DNA from: an uncultured Clostridia bacterium | GTDB lineage: Bacteria; Bacillota; Clostridia; Christensenellales; Borkfalkiaceae | DNA: 64,000 bases | Direction: 5' to 3' | Assembly (NCBI GenBank): GCA_934271275.1 | Contig: CAKQRD010000007.1 | Span: forward strand, 1 to 64,000 | Part shown: positions 50,019 through 58,846 of the stretch, in pieces | How positions within the stretch are numbered: position 1 is the stretch's first letter | Layout of the letters: the number at the start of each line of letters is the position of its first letter | The notes under the pieces: generated by a model | The model's database searches: none | Seen by the model: the letters and a program-made list of their open reading frames with translations, nothing else | What the model was told of the DNA's origin: nothing | Translations under genes and position numbers: made by a program

Positions 50019-51854
50019 TCAGGCGGTTTTCTTTATTCCCCAACGCTTTTGAGTTTCCGTTCCGCTCTCGCTGCAATACTTCACCGTAACGGTGAGAATG
50101 CCGCCGTCTATTTCTATCTCCGCATAAGAACGGCTGTGCGATATTTCCGCATAAGCGTATAAGCTCGCGTCGTTTCTATAGACGTAATTACCGGACTGAT
50201 TGCCCGCAGGTCCGTTCATAACGTATATAACCCCTTCGGGATTTACCGAATACTCCGTGCCGTTTTCTGTTTGTTTATTCTCTGTATAAACTTTGCCTTC
50301 CGCGTTTATCGGAAAAGTTCTCGAAACGCAATGGTCGTGACCTTGAAGAACCAAATCCACGCCGCTAGCCGCAAACAATCCCGCAAGCTGCGCGCGCAGC
50401 GCAAGGCTTATTTCGTTTTTATCGGGATTTGCGCCCCATTTCCCGACGGAATACAACGGATGATGCAGCGAAACTATTTTCCACGTCGCTTCTTCTTTCA
50501 GTTCCCTTTCAAGCCATTCATACTGATCCGTCGTCAATCTGTTCGCCCCGAGACGATTAGTATTTATCATTATAAATTTCGCGTTGCCGTACCTGAAAGA
50601 ATAGTATATGCCTTTCGCCGTAGACTGCTCGGGCATCTTATAATTAAAATGCTTAAACGTTTCGTTTTCTCCGTTTCTGTACGTCGTTTCGTGATTTCCG
50701 CTTATAGCCTGAACGGGAATGCGGGACAGATATTCAAAATTATCCCCGAGCATATGCGTCCAGTAATTTTCGTACTTGGAATATTCCACCACGTCGCCGG
50801 TATGAATTATAAAATCGTCGTCGTTTTCGATAATCGCGCTTAAAACCTTTCCGAAATCCTTGCCCGTTCCTACGGCGTTTCCCGCGCTGCCGTTCGCCGT
50901 TCCGACGACCTGCGAATCGCTGACGTGAGCGAACCTGAACTTCGACGCCTTCGTATCGCGCGTATTTATCACAGCCGCTTCCGTTTCCGTCCCCGCATAT
51001 TCGTCCGTTATTTTATAAACGTACGTTTTATCGGGTTCGAGCTTTATTTCCGCTTTATAAACGTAATAAGATATATTTTCCTCCTTGCCGTCCATAATAA
51101 ACGAATCGAATTTCCGAGCGGTCGGAGTAACCGTCTTTGCGTTTTTATCAAGTTTTTCGCCTTCGGAGTATATTATCCGCGCTTTTCCCGCAGCTTTCGA
51201 CGTATTATAGGTAAAACCGTATATATCGTTCTCTGCGTCGTATAACGTCAGCGTTACGGAAGTCGGTTCATAATCTTCTTCGGGCTGATTTCTGTAATAC
51301 GCAAGATTTTCTCCGTATTCAAACGTAAGAGCTTCTGAAGCAAGCCCGCATTTGCAGGACAGCTTATAAATCGCGCGCGCCTCTTCCGTAGCGTCCGAAA
51401 CGAGATATTCGTCGCTTGCGACTTCGCAAACGTATTGATGCCCCGTTTTAGGCAAAACAAGTTCTTCTTTGCTCTGCTCGACGTAATTCGAGCCGCGTTT
51501 TATAAAAGACTTTCCGCATCTTTTGCAGTCGTAATGCGCGGCGACTCCTTCTTGTTCGCAAGAAGGAGCGACTCTTTCTATCCGCTCGCCCATTTCGTGA
51601 ACGGCGGGCGTTTTTAATTCTTCGTCCGTGATTTCAACGTATTCGCCGTTCTTTTTTATAAAATGTTTACCGCACGAACAATCGTAATGCGCCGCCACGC
51701 CATAGTTATAGCAATCCCCCGCCACCGCGGCTATTTCGTTTCCGTATGAATGAACGTGTGCGCTTTCGCCGCCGCAACCGTATACCGAAAAAACGGATAT
51801 AAAAGACGTTGCGAGCGACAAAATTTTAAGCATAATTCCTTTTTTATTGTTCAT
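50019..51854 (-). CDS. Secreted calcineurin-like phosphoesterase lipoprotein (purple acid phosphatase-like)
   Basis: 611 aa from the ATG at 51854, which has GGAG 9 nt upstream; an ATG five codons earlier lacks a site. Lipobox VYGC (Cys27). Two CxCGKxFIK modules (about 40-135) precede an FN3-like domain of the type found before purple acid phosphatases (about 180-290). The metallophosphatase domain shows FAHVSDSQ, IIHTGDVVEY, AISGNHET, SLHHPLYS and LQGHDHC, the full set of metal-binding blocks. It should release phosphate from a phosphomonoester outside the cell. The regulon B promoter suggests its substrate accompanies the glycan. Confidence 0.92.
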   Translation of the reverse strand: MNNKKGIMLKILSLATSFISVFSVYGCGGESAHVHSYGNEIAAVAGDCYNYGVAAHYDCSCGKHFIKKNGEYVEITDEELKTPAVHEMGERIERVAPSCEQEGVAAHYDCKRCGKSFIKRGSNYVEQSKEELVLPKTGHQYVCEVASDEYLVSDATEEARAIYKLSCKCGLASEALTFEYGENLAYYRNQPEEDYEPTSVTLTLYDAENDIYGFTYNTSKAAGKARIIYSEGEKLDKNAKTVTPTARKFDSFIMDGKEENISYYVYKAEIKLEPDKTYVYKITDEYAGTETEAAVINTRDTKASKFRFAHVSDSQVVGTANGSAGNAVGTGKDFGKVLSAIIENDDDFIIHTGDVVEYSKYENYWTHMLGDNFEYLSRIPVQAISGNHETTYRNGENETFKHFNYKMPEQSTAKGIYYSFRYGNAKFIMINTNRLGANRLTTDQYEWLERELKEEATWKIVSLHHPLYSVGKWGANPDKNEISLALRAQLAGLFAASGVDLVLQGHDHCVSRTFPINAEGKVYTENKQTENGTEYSVNPEGVIYVMNGPAGNQSGNYVYRNDASLYAYAEISHSRSYAEIEIDGGILTVTVKYCSESGTETQKRWGIKKTA

Positions 51855-51898
51855 TTTTCTTTTCTCCATATTTTTTTATGTATACAGATACATTTGAT

Positions 51899-51927
51899 AT
51901 TATAAATTAAAATGCCCGCGAAATCCA
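51899..51927 (-). promoter_or_regulatory. Regulon B promoter 4 (metallophosphatase)
   Basis: -10 TATAAT (51899-51904) and a poor -35 TGGATT (51922-51927) at 17-bp spacing. The position relative to the operator matches the other three copies exactly. Confidence 0.72.
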
Positions 51928-51935
51928 TACTAAAA

Positions 51936-51966
51936 GCGATTATTTTTTACGAATTTCGATTATTTA
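51936..51966. promoter_or_regulatory. Regulon B operator, copy 4
   Basis: AATAATCGAAATTCG and TAAAAAATAATCG on the minus strand. It lies between the metallophosphatase and GH94 promoters, so it could influence both. Confidence 0.78.
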
Positions 51967-51987
51967 TCTTTTTCTCTTAACTATTCA

Positions 51988-52017
51988 TTTACAAGCATTT
52001 CCGCAAAATGCTAAAAT
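51988..52017 (+). promoter_or_regulatory. Promoter of the GH94 gene with inverted repeat in the spacer
   Basis: -35 TTTACA (51988-51993), 18-bp spacer, -10 TAAAAT (52012-52017). The spacer holds GCATTT / AAATGC, an inverted repeat with a 5-nt loop that could be a repressor site. Confidence 0.6.
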
Positions 52018-52030
52018 AAAAGAAAAAAGA

Positions 52031-54403
52031 ATGAAAAGCCCTATGCAGAACGAATATAAGAATTATTACGAATTTAACGACGCGGAAAACGAAATAACCT
52101 TTTACCGCCACGATATGCCTACGCCCTGGATGAACTATCTCACCAACGGCACTTTTTTTACCATGATTTCGCAGGCGGGCGGCTCGCTTTCGTGGTATAA
52201 ATCCCCCGAAATATGGCGTATAGGTCGGTATAATTTTTTCAATCTCCCGACGGACGGAAACGGCTTGTTCGTTTATATCAAAGACGGTAAAACGGGCAAG
52301 GTCTGGAATCCTACCGTCATACCCTGCGACGTCCGCCCCGATAAGTGGCTCTCGGCGCACGGCTTCGGGTATACACGTTTTCATGCGGAAAATGACGGCG
52401 TTACCGTCGATTTGCGCTGTTTCGTGGGAAAAGACGACGTTCTCGTTTACGATATGGACTTTTCCGCAGAAGATAACCGCGAAATAAGCGTGTTTGCCTG
52501 CCGCGAAATGGGGCTTATGGAATATCTCCGCGAAGTGCAGTGGCAATGCTATTGCAAATACAGCAACAACGTGCTATACGACGAAAAAACGGACAGCCTT
52601 ACCTACGAATATTTCGTGGACGCGCAGGCTCGCCCCGAAGAAACCCCGAAGGTCTTTTTCGCGGGCAATATTCCCTCCTCTTCTCACGACGGCAGCAGAA
52701 AAAGCTTCATCGGCAATTACCGCGACTTCAAAAACCCCGTTTCGTTGGAAAGGGATGCGTGCGGAAACAGCGACCTTCGCGGCGGAGAAGCGCTCTTCGC
52801 TATGCAGTTCGATTTAACGCTTTCCGAAAAGCCGAAAAATTTAAGCGTATTTCTCGGAACTTACGGGCAGAACGAAAGCGTTGCCCCGCTTCTAAAAAAG
52901 CTCCGCGAAAAAGACTACGCGAAAAACGCGTTTAACGCGGTAAAAGAAGGACTTAAAACTCGTCAGAAATATTTCTCTGTGGAAGTTCCCGACGCGGAAA
53001 CGGCACGTATGGCTAACGTGTGGAATCCGTTGCAGGCTTACGTCAACTTCCTCGTTTGCAGGGAAATTTCCTTTTACGCCACGGGTACGGTGCGTGGCGT
53101 GGGTATGCGCGACGCCGCACAGGACGTGCTTGCAAACGTTTTATACGACTTAAAAGGCTCGGAAGAAAAAATCGAACTTTTGTTAGGACAACAATATAAC
53201 TGCGGCAAAACCAACCATTATTTCTACCCCGTCGAAAAGCGCGAGCCGCTTGTCAGCGACAGAAGCGACAATCATTTATGGCTCGTTTACGCGGTTTACA
53301 AAATCTTTTGCGAAAGCGGTTCGACGGATTTCCTCTATAAAACCGTACCGTACTTCGACGGCGGGAGCGGCACGGTTTTGGAACATATAGAGAAATCGGT
53401 GGAATACGCCGCTTCCCATCTCGGCGAACACGGGCTTCCGCTGATGCTCGGCTCCGACTGGAACGATATGCTTTCCAACGTCTGCAAAGAAGGCAGGGGC
53501 GAAAGCGTGTTCGTTTCACAAATGCTTGTGCTTGCGTGCAAGCAGTTAAAGGAAATTTACGGCGTTACAGGCAAAGACAGCGCAGAATTAGATTCAATCG
53601 TTGCGGCGCAGGAAAAAGTTCTTAACGATTACTGCTGGAACGAGGACAGATTTATCCGCGCGGTTTCGGACGAGGGCTTACAAATCGGCAACCGAAAGGA
53701 AAAATGCGGGGCGTTATGGATAAACTCGCAGAGCTGGGCGATATTATCGGGGTGTTCTACCAAAGAACGCGAAGAAAAATGTATGCAAACCGTTCTTTCC
53801 ACTCTCGACTGCGGCTACGGCTTATTAAAGCTATATCCCCCGCTCCAACGCAACTATCCCTCCAAAGAACACGAACTTACCTTCGCGCAACCGGGCGTGA
53901 ACGAGAACGGCGGAGTGTTCTGCCACGCAAACACGTGGGCGATTATAGCGGAATGTATGCTTAAAAACAACAACGAAGCGTATAAAATATATAAAGAACT
54001 TCTCCCGCACGAGATTATAAAGAAATTCGGAATAGAATGCTACAACGCCGAGCCGTACGTTTATTCTTCCAACATCCGCGCACCTATGGCTATGAACGCG
54101 GGGCAAGCGGGCGTTTCCTGGCTCACGGGTACGGCGTCGTGGATGATGATTGCGTTAGAGGAATATATTTTCGGCATTAAACCGTGTTATGAAGGCTTAA
54201 AAATATCGCCCTGTATCCCCGACGAATGGAAACAAGCGACAGTCAGACGCCGCTTCCGCGGTTGTGATTATACCGTCAGAATAGATAACTCCGCCGCTTG
54301 CGGAAACCGCGTGAAAGAAATTTATCTCGACGGCAAAAAATTTGACGGCGAGTACATACTTTCCGATAACGAAAAAGCCGAAATTTCCGTCGTTATGGGG
54401 TAA
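52031..54403 (+). CDS. GH94-family glycoside phosphorylase
   Basis: 790 aa, no signal peptide. The N-terminal beta-sandwich includes WMNYLTNGTFFTMISQAGGS and SAHGFGYTRFHAENDGV, matching chitobiose and cellobiose phosphorylases. The (alpha/alpha)6 barrel has GVGMRDAAQDVLANV, SDWNDMLSNVCKEGRGESV with the DWND motif (from residue 476) that bears the general acid, and AGVSWLTGTASWMM near the phosphate site. It would cleave a beta-linked disaccharide with phosphate to give an alpha-sugar 1-phosphate in the cytoplasm, saving ATP. The acceptor and donor sugars cannot be read from sequence. It is the only plus-strand enzyme gene here, with its own promoter and terminator. Confidence 0.92.
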   Translation: MKSPMQNEYKNYYEFNDAENEITFYRHDMPTPWMNYLTNGTFFTMISQAGGSLSWYKSPEIWRIGRYNFFNLPTDGNGLFVYIKDGKTGKVWNPTVIPCDVRPDKWLSAHGFGYTRFHAENDGVTVDLRCFVGKDDVLVYDMDFSAEDNREISVFACREMGLMEYLREVQWQCYCKYSNNVLYDEKTDSLTYEYFVDAQARPEETPKVFFAGNIPSSSHDGSRKSFIGNYRDFKNPVSLERDACGNSDLRGGEALFAMQFDLTLSEKPKNLSVFLGTYGQNESVAPLLKKLREKDYAKNAFNAVKEGLKTRQKYFSVEVPDAETARMANVWNPLQAYVNFLVCREISFYATGTVRGVGMRDAAQDVLANVLYDLKGSEEKIELLLGQQYNCGKTNHYFYPVEKREPLVSDRSDNHLWLVYAVYKIFCESGSTDFLYKTVPYFDGGSGTVLEHIEKSVEYAASHLGEHGLPLMLGSDWNDMLSNVCKEGRGESVFVSQMLVLACKQLKEIYGVTGKDSAELDSIVAAQEKVLNDYCWNEDRFIRAVSDEGLQIGNRKEKCGALWINSQSWAILSGCSTKEREEKCMQTVLSTLDCGYGLLKLYPPLQRNYPSKEHELTFAQPGVNENGGVFCHANTWAIIAECMLKNNNEAYKIYKELLPHEIIKKFGIECYNAEPYVYSSNIRAPMAMNAGQAGVSWLTGTASWMMIALEEYIFGIKPCYEGLKISPCIPDEWKQATVRRRFRGCDYTVRIDNSAACGNRVKEIYLDGKKFDGEYILSDNEKAEISVVMG

Positions 54404-54430
54404 TATTCGGAATATAGAGAGCGATATACA

Positions 54431-54477
54431 AACGGCGAGCGACGCGAGGATAAACCTCGCGTCGCTCGCCGTTTTTT
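54431..54477 (+). terminator. Strong terminator after the GH94 gene
   Basis: A perfect 19-bp stem beginning AACGGCGAGCGACGCGAGG with a 5-nt loop, followed by TTTT. It may also serve the convergent RpiB-type gene. Confidence 0.95.
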
Positions 54478-54497
54478 ATGATTTTGTTGTTTATGCC

Positions 54498-55070
54498 TTA
54501 TTCGGGTTTATCTTCTAAAACCAGATCGAAATCGCCCTGCTTTTTTACCTTATAGCCGTTATTCTTATACTCTTCGTAATCAAACGCTTCGAGTTCGTCT
54601 ATCGCAAGCTTATGGAACTCGTAAAAATTATGCCACCACTTCTGATCGCTGCCGAGTTCCGCGGATAAATACGCGTCCGCTATGTCGCAGCCCATTGCCG
54701 GCGCAACGTAAAACGCGCCCATCGCGAGAACGTTTACCCCGTTGCCCGTTATTGCTCTTCTCGCCGCGGGAACGCTTTCCACCACACCCGCGTGGACGTG
54801 CGGGCATTTGGAAGCCGCAATATGTATTCCCATACCCGTACCGCAGAACAAAAGCGCGCGCTCGTAATTGCCTTCGGATATTTCCGCGCCGACTCTCAGA
54901 CCGACTCTGTGGAACATAAGGTCGGTATCTTTCGGATCGCTGTCTTTTTTCACGCCGAGGTCGAGAATCTTCCAACCCTTCTTTTCGAGATGAGCGACGA
55001 CGGCTTCTTTAAGCGGAAAGCCCGCAAAGTCCGCTCCGACTACCAGAAATTTGTCTTTTACTTTTTTCAT
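54498..55070 (-). CDS. RpiB/LacAB-family sugar (phosphate) isomerase
   Basis: 190 aa from the ATG at 55070, with GGAGG 8 nt upstream; the earlier TTG is rejected. Signatures are VGADFAGFPLKEAVVAHLE, LFCGTGMGIHIAASKCP with the catalytic-site Cys loop, and RRAITGNGVNVLAMGA. At 190 residues it is about 40 longer than RpiB, with a C-terminal extension. Members act on ribose-5-phosphate, galactose-6-phosphate or, as in streptococcal DhuI, on an unsaturated uronate product before KDG. Because KDG kinase and KDPG aldolase genes are close by, a uronate-related role is a reasonable inference. The divergent AraC gene probably controls it. Confidence 0.87.
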   Translation of the reverse strand: MKKVKDKFLVVGADFAGFPLKEAVVAHLEKKGWKILDLGVKKDSDPKDTDLMFHRVGLRVGAEISEGNYERALLFCGTGMGIHIAASKCPHVHAGVVESVPAARRAITGNGVNVLAMGAFYVAPAMGCDIADAYLSAELGSDQKWWHNFYEFHKLAIDELEAFDYEEYKNNGYKVKKQGDFDLVLEDKPE

Positions 55071-55224
55071 ATATATTTCCTCCAAATTTTTTTCTTTTAT
55101 TCTTTTCGCTTTAAGGATATAATATCCCGTTTTTTATAATTAAAAGAACGAAAACAACCGAAAAAACGTGCAATTTTCCGCCGTTTATGATACAATATTA
55201 AAAGTTCATAAAGGGGAAAGTCTT
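55071..55224. promoter_or_regulatory. Divergent control region between isomerase and AraC genes
   Basis: It contains the 13-bp perfect inverted repeat GGATATTATATCC around 55118, overlapping possible -10 elements on both strands, and a TACAAT -10 candidate (about 55190) for the AraC gene. Neither regulon A nor regulon B operator sequence is present, so this third regulator has a different site. Confidence 0.5.
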
Positions 55225-55974
55225 GTGTACGATACTTATTCTTTTACCCAGAAAAGGGATTCGGAATTTATAATCAAACCTCATTCGCACGACAAATACG
55301 AGTTCGTTTATTTTTACAGCGGCAAAGGTACTATATGCTACGGCGAAGAAAAATTCGATTTTTCCGCGCGGTCTTATTTTCTTATGGAACCGCAGGTTAT
55401 TCACAGCCACTATTATTCGGAGCAAAGCAACTGTCTTATCGTATGGTTCGAGGCGAAAGACAAGCCCGACCTTACCTCCACCGCGGAAAGCGACACGAGC
55501 ATAACGATAAGCAGTTTATGCAACAGAATCCGCACCGAACTCGAAGAAAAAGCCATCAATTACGACAAGATGATAAACGCGCTCGCAAACGAGATTATAC
55601 TCACTTTAATCCGCAACCGCGCCGGCAAAGAAAAGGAAGAAGTGAATATCGATTACCTGCTGCGTAATACCGTCGCTTATATAGACGAATATTTCACCAC
55701 TCCTCTTAAAATTTACGACCTTGCTTCTTCCTGCGGGTACAGCGCGGATCATTACAGAGTGGTTTTTAAAAAAGCTACCGGCGCAACTCCGAAAGAATAT
55801 ATCATGGAAAAAAGATTGAACCTTGCGGTAGATTTGCTTAAAAATTCCGATATGCCCGTACACGAAATCGCTTATCATTGCGGATTCGAGTACGAATCGC
55901 AATTTTCGCGCTATTTTAAGGAAAAATTCGGATATTCGCCGAAAAACGCGAGGAAATTGCCGGACAATCAATAA
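55225..55974 (+). CDS. AraC-family transcriptional regulator (third)
   Basis: 249 aa from the GTG at 55225, chosen because AAAGGGG lies 8 nt upstream; an in-frame GTG at 55168 would overlap the likely promoter. The cupin part shows IIKPHSHDKYEFVYFYSGKG and YFLMEPQVIHSHYYSE. The helix-turn-helix part shows CGYSADHYRVVFKKATGATP and CGFEYESQFSRYFKEKFGYSP. It is divergent from the isomerase gene and convergent with the BNR gene, 5 bp away. Likely regulator of uronate or oligosaccharide use. Confidence 0.88.
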   Translation: MYDTYSFTQKRDSEFIIKPHSHDKYEFVYFYSGKGTICYGEEKFDFSARSYFLMEPQVIHSHYYSEQSNCLIVWFEAKDKPDLTSTAESDTSITISSLCNRIRTELEEKAINYDKMINALANEIILTLIRNRAGKEKEEVNIDYLLRNTVAYIDEYFTTPLKIYDLASSCGYSADHYRVVFKKATGATPKEYIMEKRLNLAVDLLKNSDMPVHEIAYHCGFEYESQFSRYFKEKFGYSPKNARKLPDNQ

Positions 55975-55979
55975 TTTTC

Positions 55980-57059
55980 TTAAGAAAGTTTACTTACTAT
56001 AATTTTCAGTTTGCTTTTTTCGGAAAGCCTTCCGCAGAGTATATCCTCCTCTTTTATCTTTGCGAGCAAAATTTCTTTCGCGCTTTTTTCTTCGCACTGG
56101 TTTTTGCTGCCGCGCTCTCTGTCGTAGACTATGTACAAAAACCCGTCTTTTCCTTCCGCGCAGTCAGGATAAGAAACTTTATTTCTCTCGTCGAGCAAAA
56201 GCGAATACGGAAAGGTTTTTCCGTCGTCTTCGGACAGGAGTGCGGTAAGGTTGTTTCTCCCCTTATAATTATAATGATTTATAAGAAGCACTCGTCCCGA
56301 ACGCAGTTTTTTTATAAAGAACCGCGAGTTCGGGTTTTTTATTCCGCTTTTTACGGGCGCGGAAAAAGTTCTTCCGCCGTCCGCGCTTTCCGCCTTTTCT
56401 ATCTCCCCCGTCGTACGGATATAAACTTCTACGTTGCCGCCGTTCTTTTCTAAAAACATATGCTCGTCGTAAGAAGGCGCATAGCTCCTCACCCTTCCGC
56501 CGACCTTAAAACTGCCGTTTTTATAAATTACGGCGTAAGCCCCGTCATTCGCCGTCGCGGGCGAAATTTTCATTTTTTTACAGACCTTAACCGTCTTTTC
56601 GCAAAGAGTTTTTTCCCATACGGAAACGGGCAAAAGGACTTCTCCGCCGCTCGTTACGAGCGGCTTGTTGAGCATAATTCCTTCCGCGACGAAAAACGGC
56701 TTCCCCCAAACGAGATTCTCCGGTTTGTCGCAGGGATTTTCGCAAATAACAGCGTAAGTCCGCATTTTCGGCATCGTGGCGAAAAACAGCCAAAGCCTGC
56801 CTTTTTCGTCCGTCCACAGCGCGGGATCGAAGCATCTGCCGAATCTCCCCGCGTCCGCTGCGGCAATCTCCGTAAAACCGTCGTTTTCGTTGCCCGCCAA
56901 AAGCACGCAAAAATTTCCGAGCTGCTCGTCTTTTCCTCCGCTGTAAAAGGCTACGTAAACCCTGCCGTTTTCCGTAACCTCCACGCTCGGTACGCCCTGC
57001 CACTTCCTTTTTTTTGTAAGATATTTGCCGAGGCGTTCGGTTTTAAATTTTATATTCAT
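55980..57059 (-). CDS. BNR/Asp-box beta-propeller protein, sialidase superfamily
   Basis: 359 aa, no signal peptide. Repeated blades are seen: CFDPALWTDEKGRLWLFF, SADGGRTFSAPV and LLSEDDGKTFPYS (Asp-box-like), NPNSRFFIKKLRSGRVLLI and SYPDCAEGKDGFLYIVYDRER. The last is typical of a sialidase-like group common in glycan loci. This propeller fold also occurs in rhamnosyl-glucuronate lyases and hydrolases (PL42, GH145), so sialidase activity should not be assumed. It is the last gene after aldolase and KDG kinase, so a role in releasing a uronate-containing unit in the cytoplasm is inferred. Confidence 0.8.
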   Translation of the reverse strand: MNIKFKTERLGKYLTKKRKWQGVPSVEVTENGRVYVAFYSGGKDEQLGNFCVLLAGNENDGFTEIAAADAGRFGRCFDPALWTDEKGRLWLFFATMPKMRTYAVICENPCDKPENLVWGKPFFVAEGIMLNKPLVTSGGEVLLPVSVWEKTLCEKTVKVCKKMKISPATANDGAYAVIYKNGSFKVGGRVRSYAPSYDEHMFLEKNGGNVEVYIRTTGEIEKAESADGGRTFSAPVKSGIKNPNSRFFIKKLRSGRVLLINHYNYKGRNNLTALLSEDDGKTFPYSLLLDERNKVSYPDCAEGKDGFLYIVYDRERGSKNQCEEKSAKEILLAKIKEEDILCGRLSEKSKLKIIVSKLS

Positions 57060-57069
57060 CTAAAAACAC

Positions 57070-58089
57070 CTATCTTTGCACCCTGCCGGAGCCGTCGCCG
57101 CCGATAAGAGAATTCACTTCTTTTTCGGTAACGAGATTAAAGTCGCCCTGAATCGAATGTTTAAGACAGCTTGCCGCAACCGCGAATTCTATGGCGCAAT
57201 CCGGTGAAAAGCCGTTTACCAACGCATGGACGAGTCCGCCGCCGAAACTGTCGCCGCCGCCCACTCTGTCTACGATATGTACGGAATATTTTTTAGAAAA
57301 GTACGCTTTGCCGCCCGTAAAAAGCATTCCGGACCAGTCGTTGTCGTTTGCGGACTTGCTTTCTCTGAGCGTTATCGCCACGCCTTTATGAGAAAATTTT
57401 TCGGTAAGCTTTTTCGCGACGGAAACGTATCCTTCCGCGTTAAGTTTTCCGCCGGTAATATCGCTACCGTCCGCTTCTATCCCGAATACGTCTTTCGCGT
57501 CCTCTTCGTTGGCGATGAGATAGTCCACAAACGGTAAAAGCCCGCCCATTACCTTGCCCGCTTTTTCGCCGGACCAGAGTTTTTTTCTGTAATTAAGATC
57601 GCAGGAAACGGTTATCCCGCGTTTTTTCGCTTCTTTAACCGCCGTAAAACAAACTTCGGCAAGAGTATCCGAAAGAGCGGGAGTTATGCCGGTAAAATGA
57701 AACCAGTCCGCGCCCTCTAAAATCTTTTCCCAGTCGAAATCCGATTTATCCGCTTCCGCTATCGCGCTGTGCGCTCTGTCGTAAATCACTTTGGAAGGGC
57801 GTTGGCTTGCGCCCTTTTCGCAATAATACACGCCAAGCCTTTCGCCGCCGCGCGCGACGTGTTTTACGCCCACGCCGTACCTTTTAAGCGCGTTTACCGC
57901 CGCCTGACCTATTTCGTGTTCGGGAACTTTGCTTACGAACTCCGCTTCGTCGCCGTAGTTAGCAAGCGAAACCGCCACGTTCGCTTCCGCGCCCGCGTAG
58001 GTCGCCTCGAATTTATCCGCCTGCAAGAACCGCAGATACCCCTCCGGCATGAGCCTTAACATTATTTCGCCGAAAGTTACTATTTTCAT
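57070..58089 (-). CDS. kdgK: 2-keto-3-deoxygluconate kinase (PfkB family)
   Basis: 339 aa. N-terminal MKIVTFGEIMLRL, sugar-binding YAGAEANVAVSLANYG, and PfkB signature 2 VDRVGGGDSFGGG with the catalytic Asp. RPSKVIYDRAHSAIAEA is typical of KDG kinases, which phosphorylate 2-keto-3-deoxygluconate to KDPG. The aldolase gene lies 26 bp upstream in the same operon, completing the lower half of hexuronate breakdown to pyruvate and glyceraldehyde 3-phosphate. Confidence 0.92.
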   Translation of the reverse strand: MKIVTFGEIMLRLMPEGYLRFLQADKFEATYAGAEANVAVSLANYGDEAEFVSKVPEHEIGQAAVNALKRYGVGVKHVARGGERLGVYYCEKGASQRPSKVIYDRAHSAIAEADKSDFDWEKILEGADWFHFTGITPALSDTLAEVCFTAVKEAKKRGITVSCDLNYRKKLWSGEKAGKVMGGLLPFVDYLIANEEDAKDVFGIEADGSDITGGKLNAEGYVSVAKKLTEKFSHKGVAITLRESKSANDNDWSGMLFTGGKAYFSKKYSVHIVDRVGGGDSFGGGLVHALVNGFSPDCAIEFAVAASCLKHSIQGDFNLVTEKEVNSLIGGDGSGRVQR

Positions 58090-58115
58090 ATACTTCTCCT
58101 TTGAACGTTCCCTTT

Positions 58116-58760
58116 TTAACCCCTTGCCGCTGCAACGAACGCTTTTGCCCTGCGGGTTATCTCTTCAAAATCACCGCTTTCCGCAAGTTTTGCCGAAACG
58201 AGATTGCTCCCGATTCCGAAGCCCGCCGCGCCGACTTTTAAGAACTCCGGAATATTCTCTTCGTTTATTCCGCCCACGCACAAAACGGGAACGTCGGAAA
58301 GGGGCGCTTTTATTGCCTTCAAATAACCGCTGCCGAGGTTGCCCGCGGGGAACAGCTTAACGAAATCCGCGCCCGCGCGCATCGCCGCGCCGCACTCCGA
58401 AGGCGTCATCGCGCCCGGTATGGAGATAAGCCCCGCCGCTTTCGTCGCGCGGATAATCTCTTCGTTTACGTCGGGAGCGAGAACGAACTTTGCGCCCGCT
58501 TTTACGGCAAGTTCCAGCTGCGTTAAATTGAGGACCGTACCCGCGCCTATAACGGCGTTTTTATGTTCTGCCGAGGCGATTTCTATCGCTTTTGCGGTAT
58601 CTTCCCACGGTATTTTACGCGTCTGGTCAAACGTAATTTCCACGAGATTTATCCCGCCCGAAAGGAGCGCTCCCACCGTTTTCGAAACGTTTTCCGAACG
58701 CACCCCGCGGATTATCGCTATCAGTTTTTTTTCTTTGATTTCAGTAACAAGATTTTGCAT
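58116..58760 (-). CDS. eda: KDPG/KHG aldolase
   Basis: 214 aa from the ATG at 58760 (GAGG 6 nt upstream; the TTG one codon earlier is not preferred). Conserved features are LVEITFDQ with the catalytic Glu, IGAGTVLN, the Schiff-base Lys in FVKLFPAG, and CVGGINEENI. It splits KDPG into pyruvate and glyceraldehyde 3-phosphate. It lies directly behind the terminator-like hairpin at 58793-58829 with no room for a separate promoter beyond it, so its expression probably depends on read-through. Confidence 0.94.
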   Translation of the reverse strand: MQNLVTEIKEKKLIAIIRGVRSENVSKTVGALLSGGINLVEITFDQTRKIPWEDTAKAIEIASAEHKNAVIGAGTVLNLTQLELAVKAGAKFVLAPDVNEEIIRATKAAGLISIPGAMTPSECGAAMRAGADFVKLFPAGNLGSGYLKAIKAPLSDVPVLCVGGINEENIPEFLKVGAAGFGIGSNLVSAKLAESGDFEEITRRAKAFVAAARG

Positions 58761-58792
58761 CAAGAGCCTCTTTTTTTCGTTTTCGGGTAAAA

Positions 58793-58829
58793 GATATTCA
58801 GAATACGGCTTTGCCGTATCCCGAATATC
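58793..58829 (-). terminator. Terminator or attenuator between the surface-protein and uronate genes
   Basis: Minus-strand stem GATATTC...ATACGG / CCGTAT...GAATATC with a short mismatch, followed by TTTT. Confidence 0.7.
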
Positions 58830-58846
58830 CGTTTTTATATTTTTTT

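Noticed and set aside
55980..57059. Annotation of the BNR protein as a true sialidase (nanH)
   Set aside because: Asp-box-like blades are visible, but no sialic acid import or catabolic genes are nearby and I could not confirm the arginine triad.
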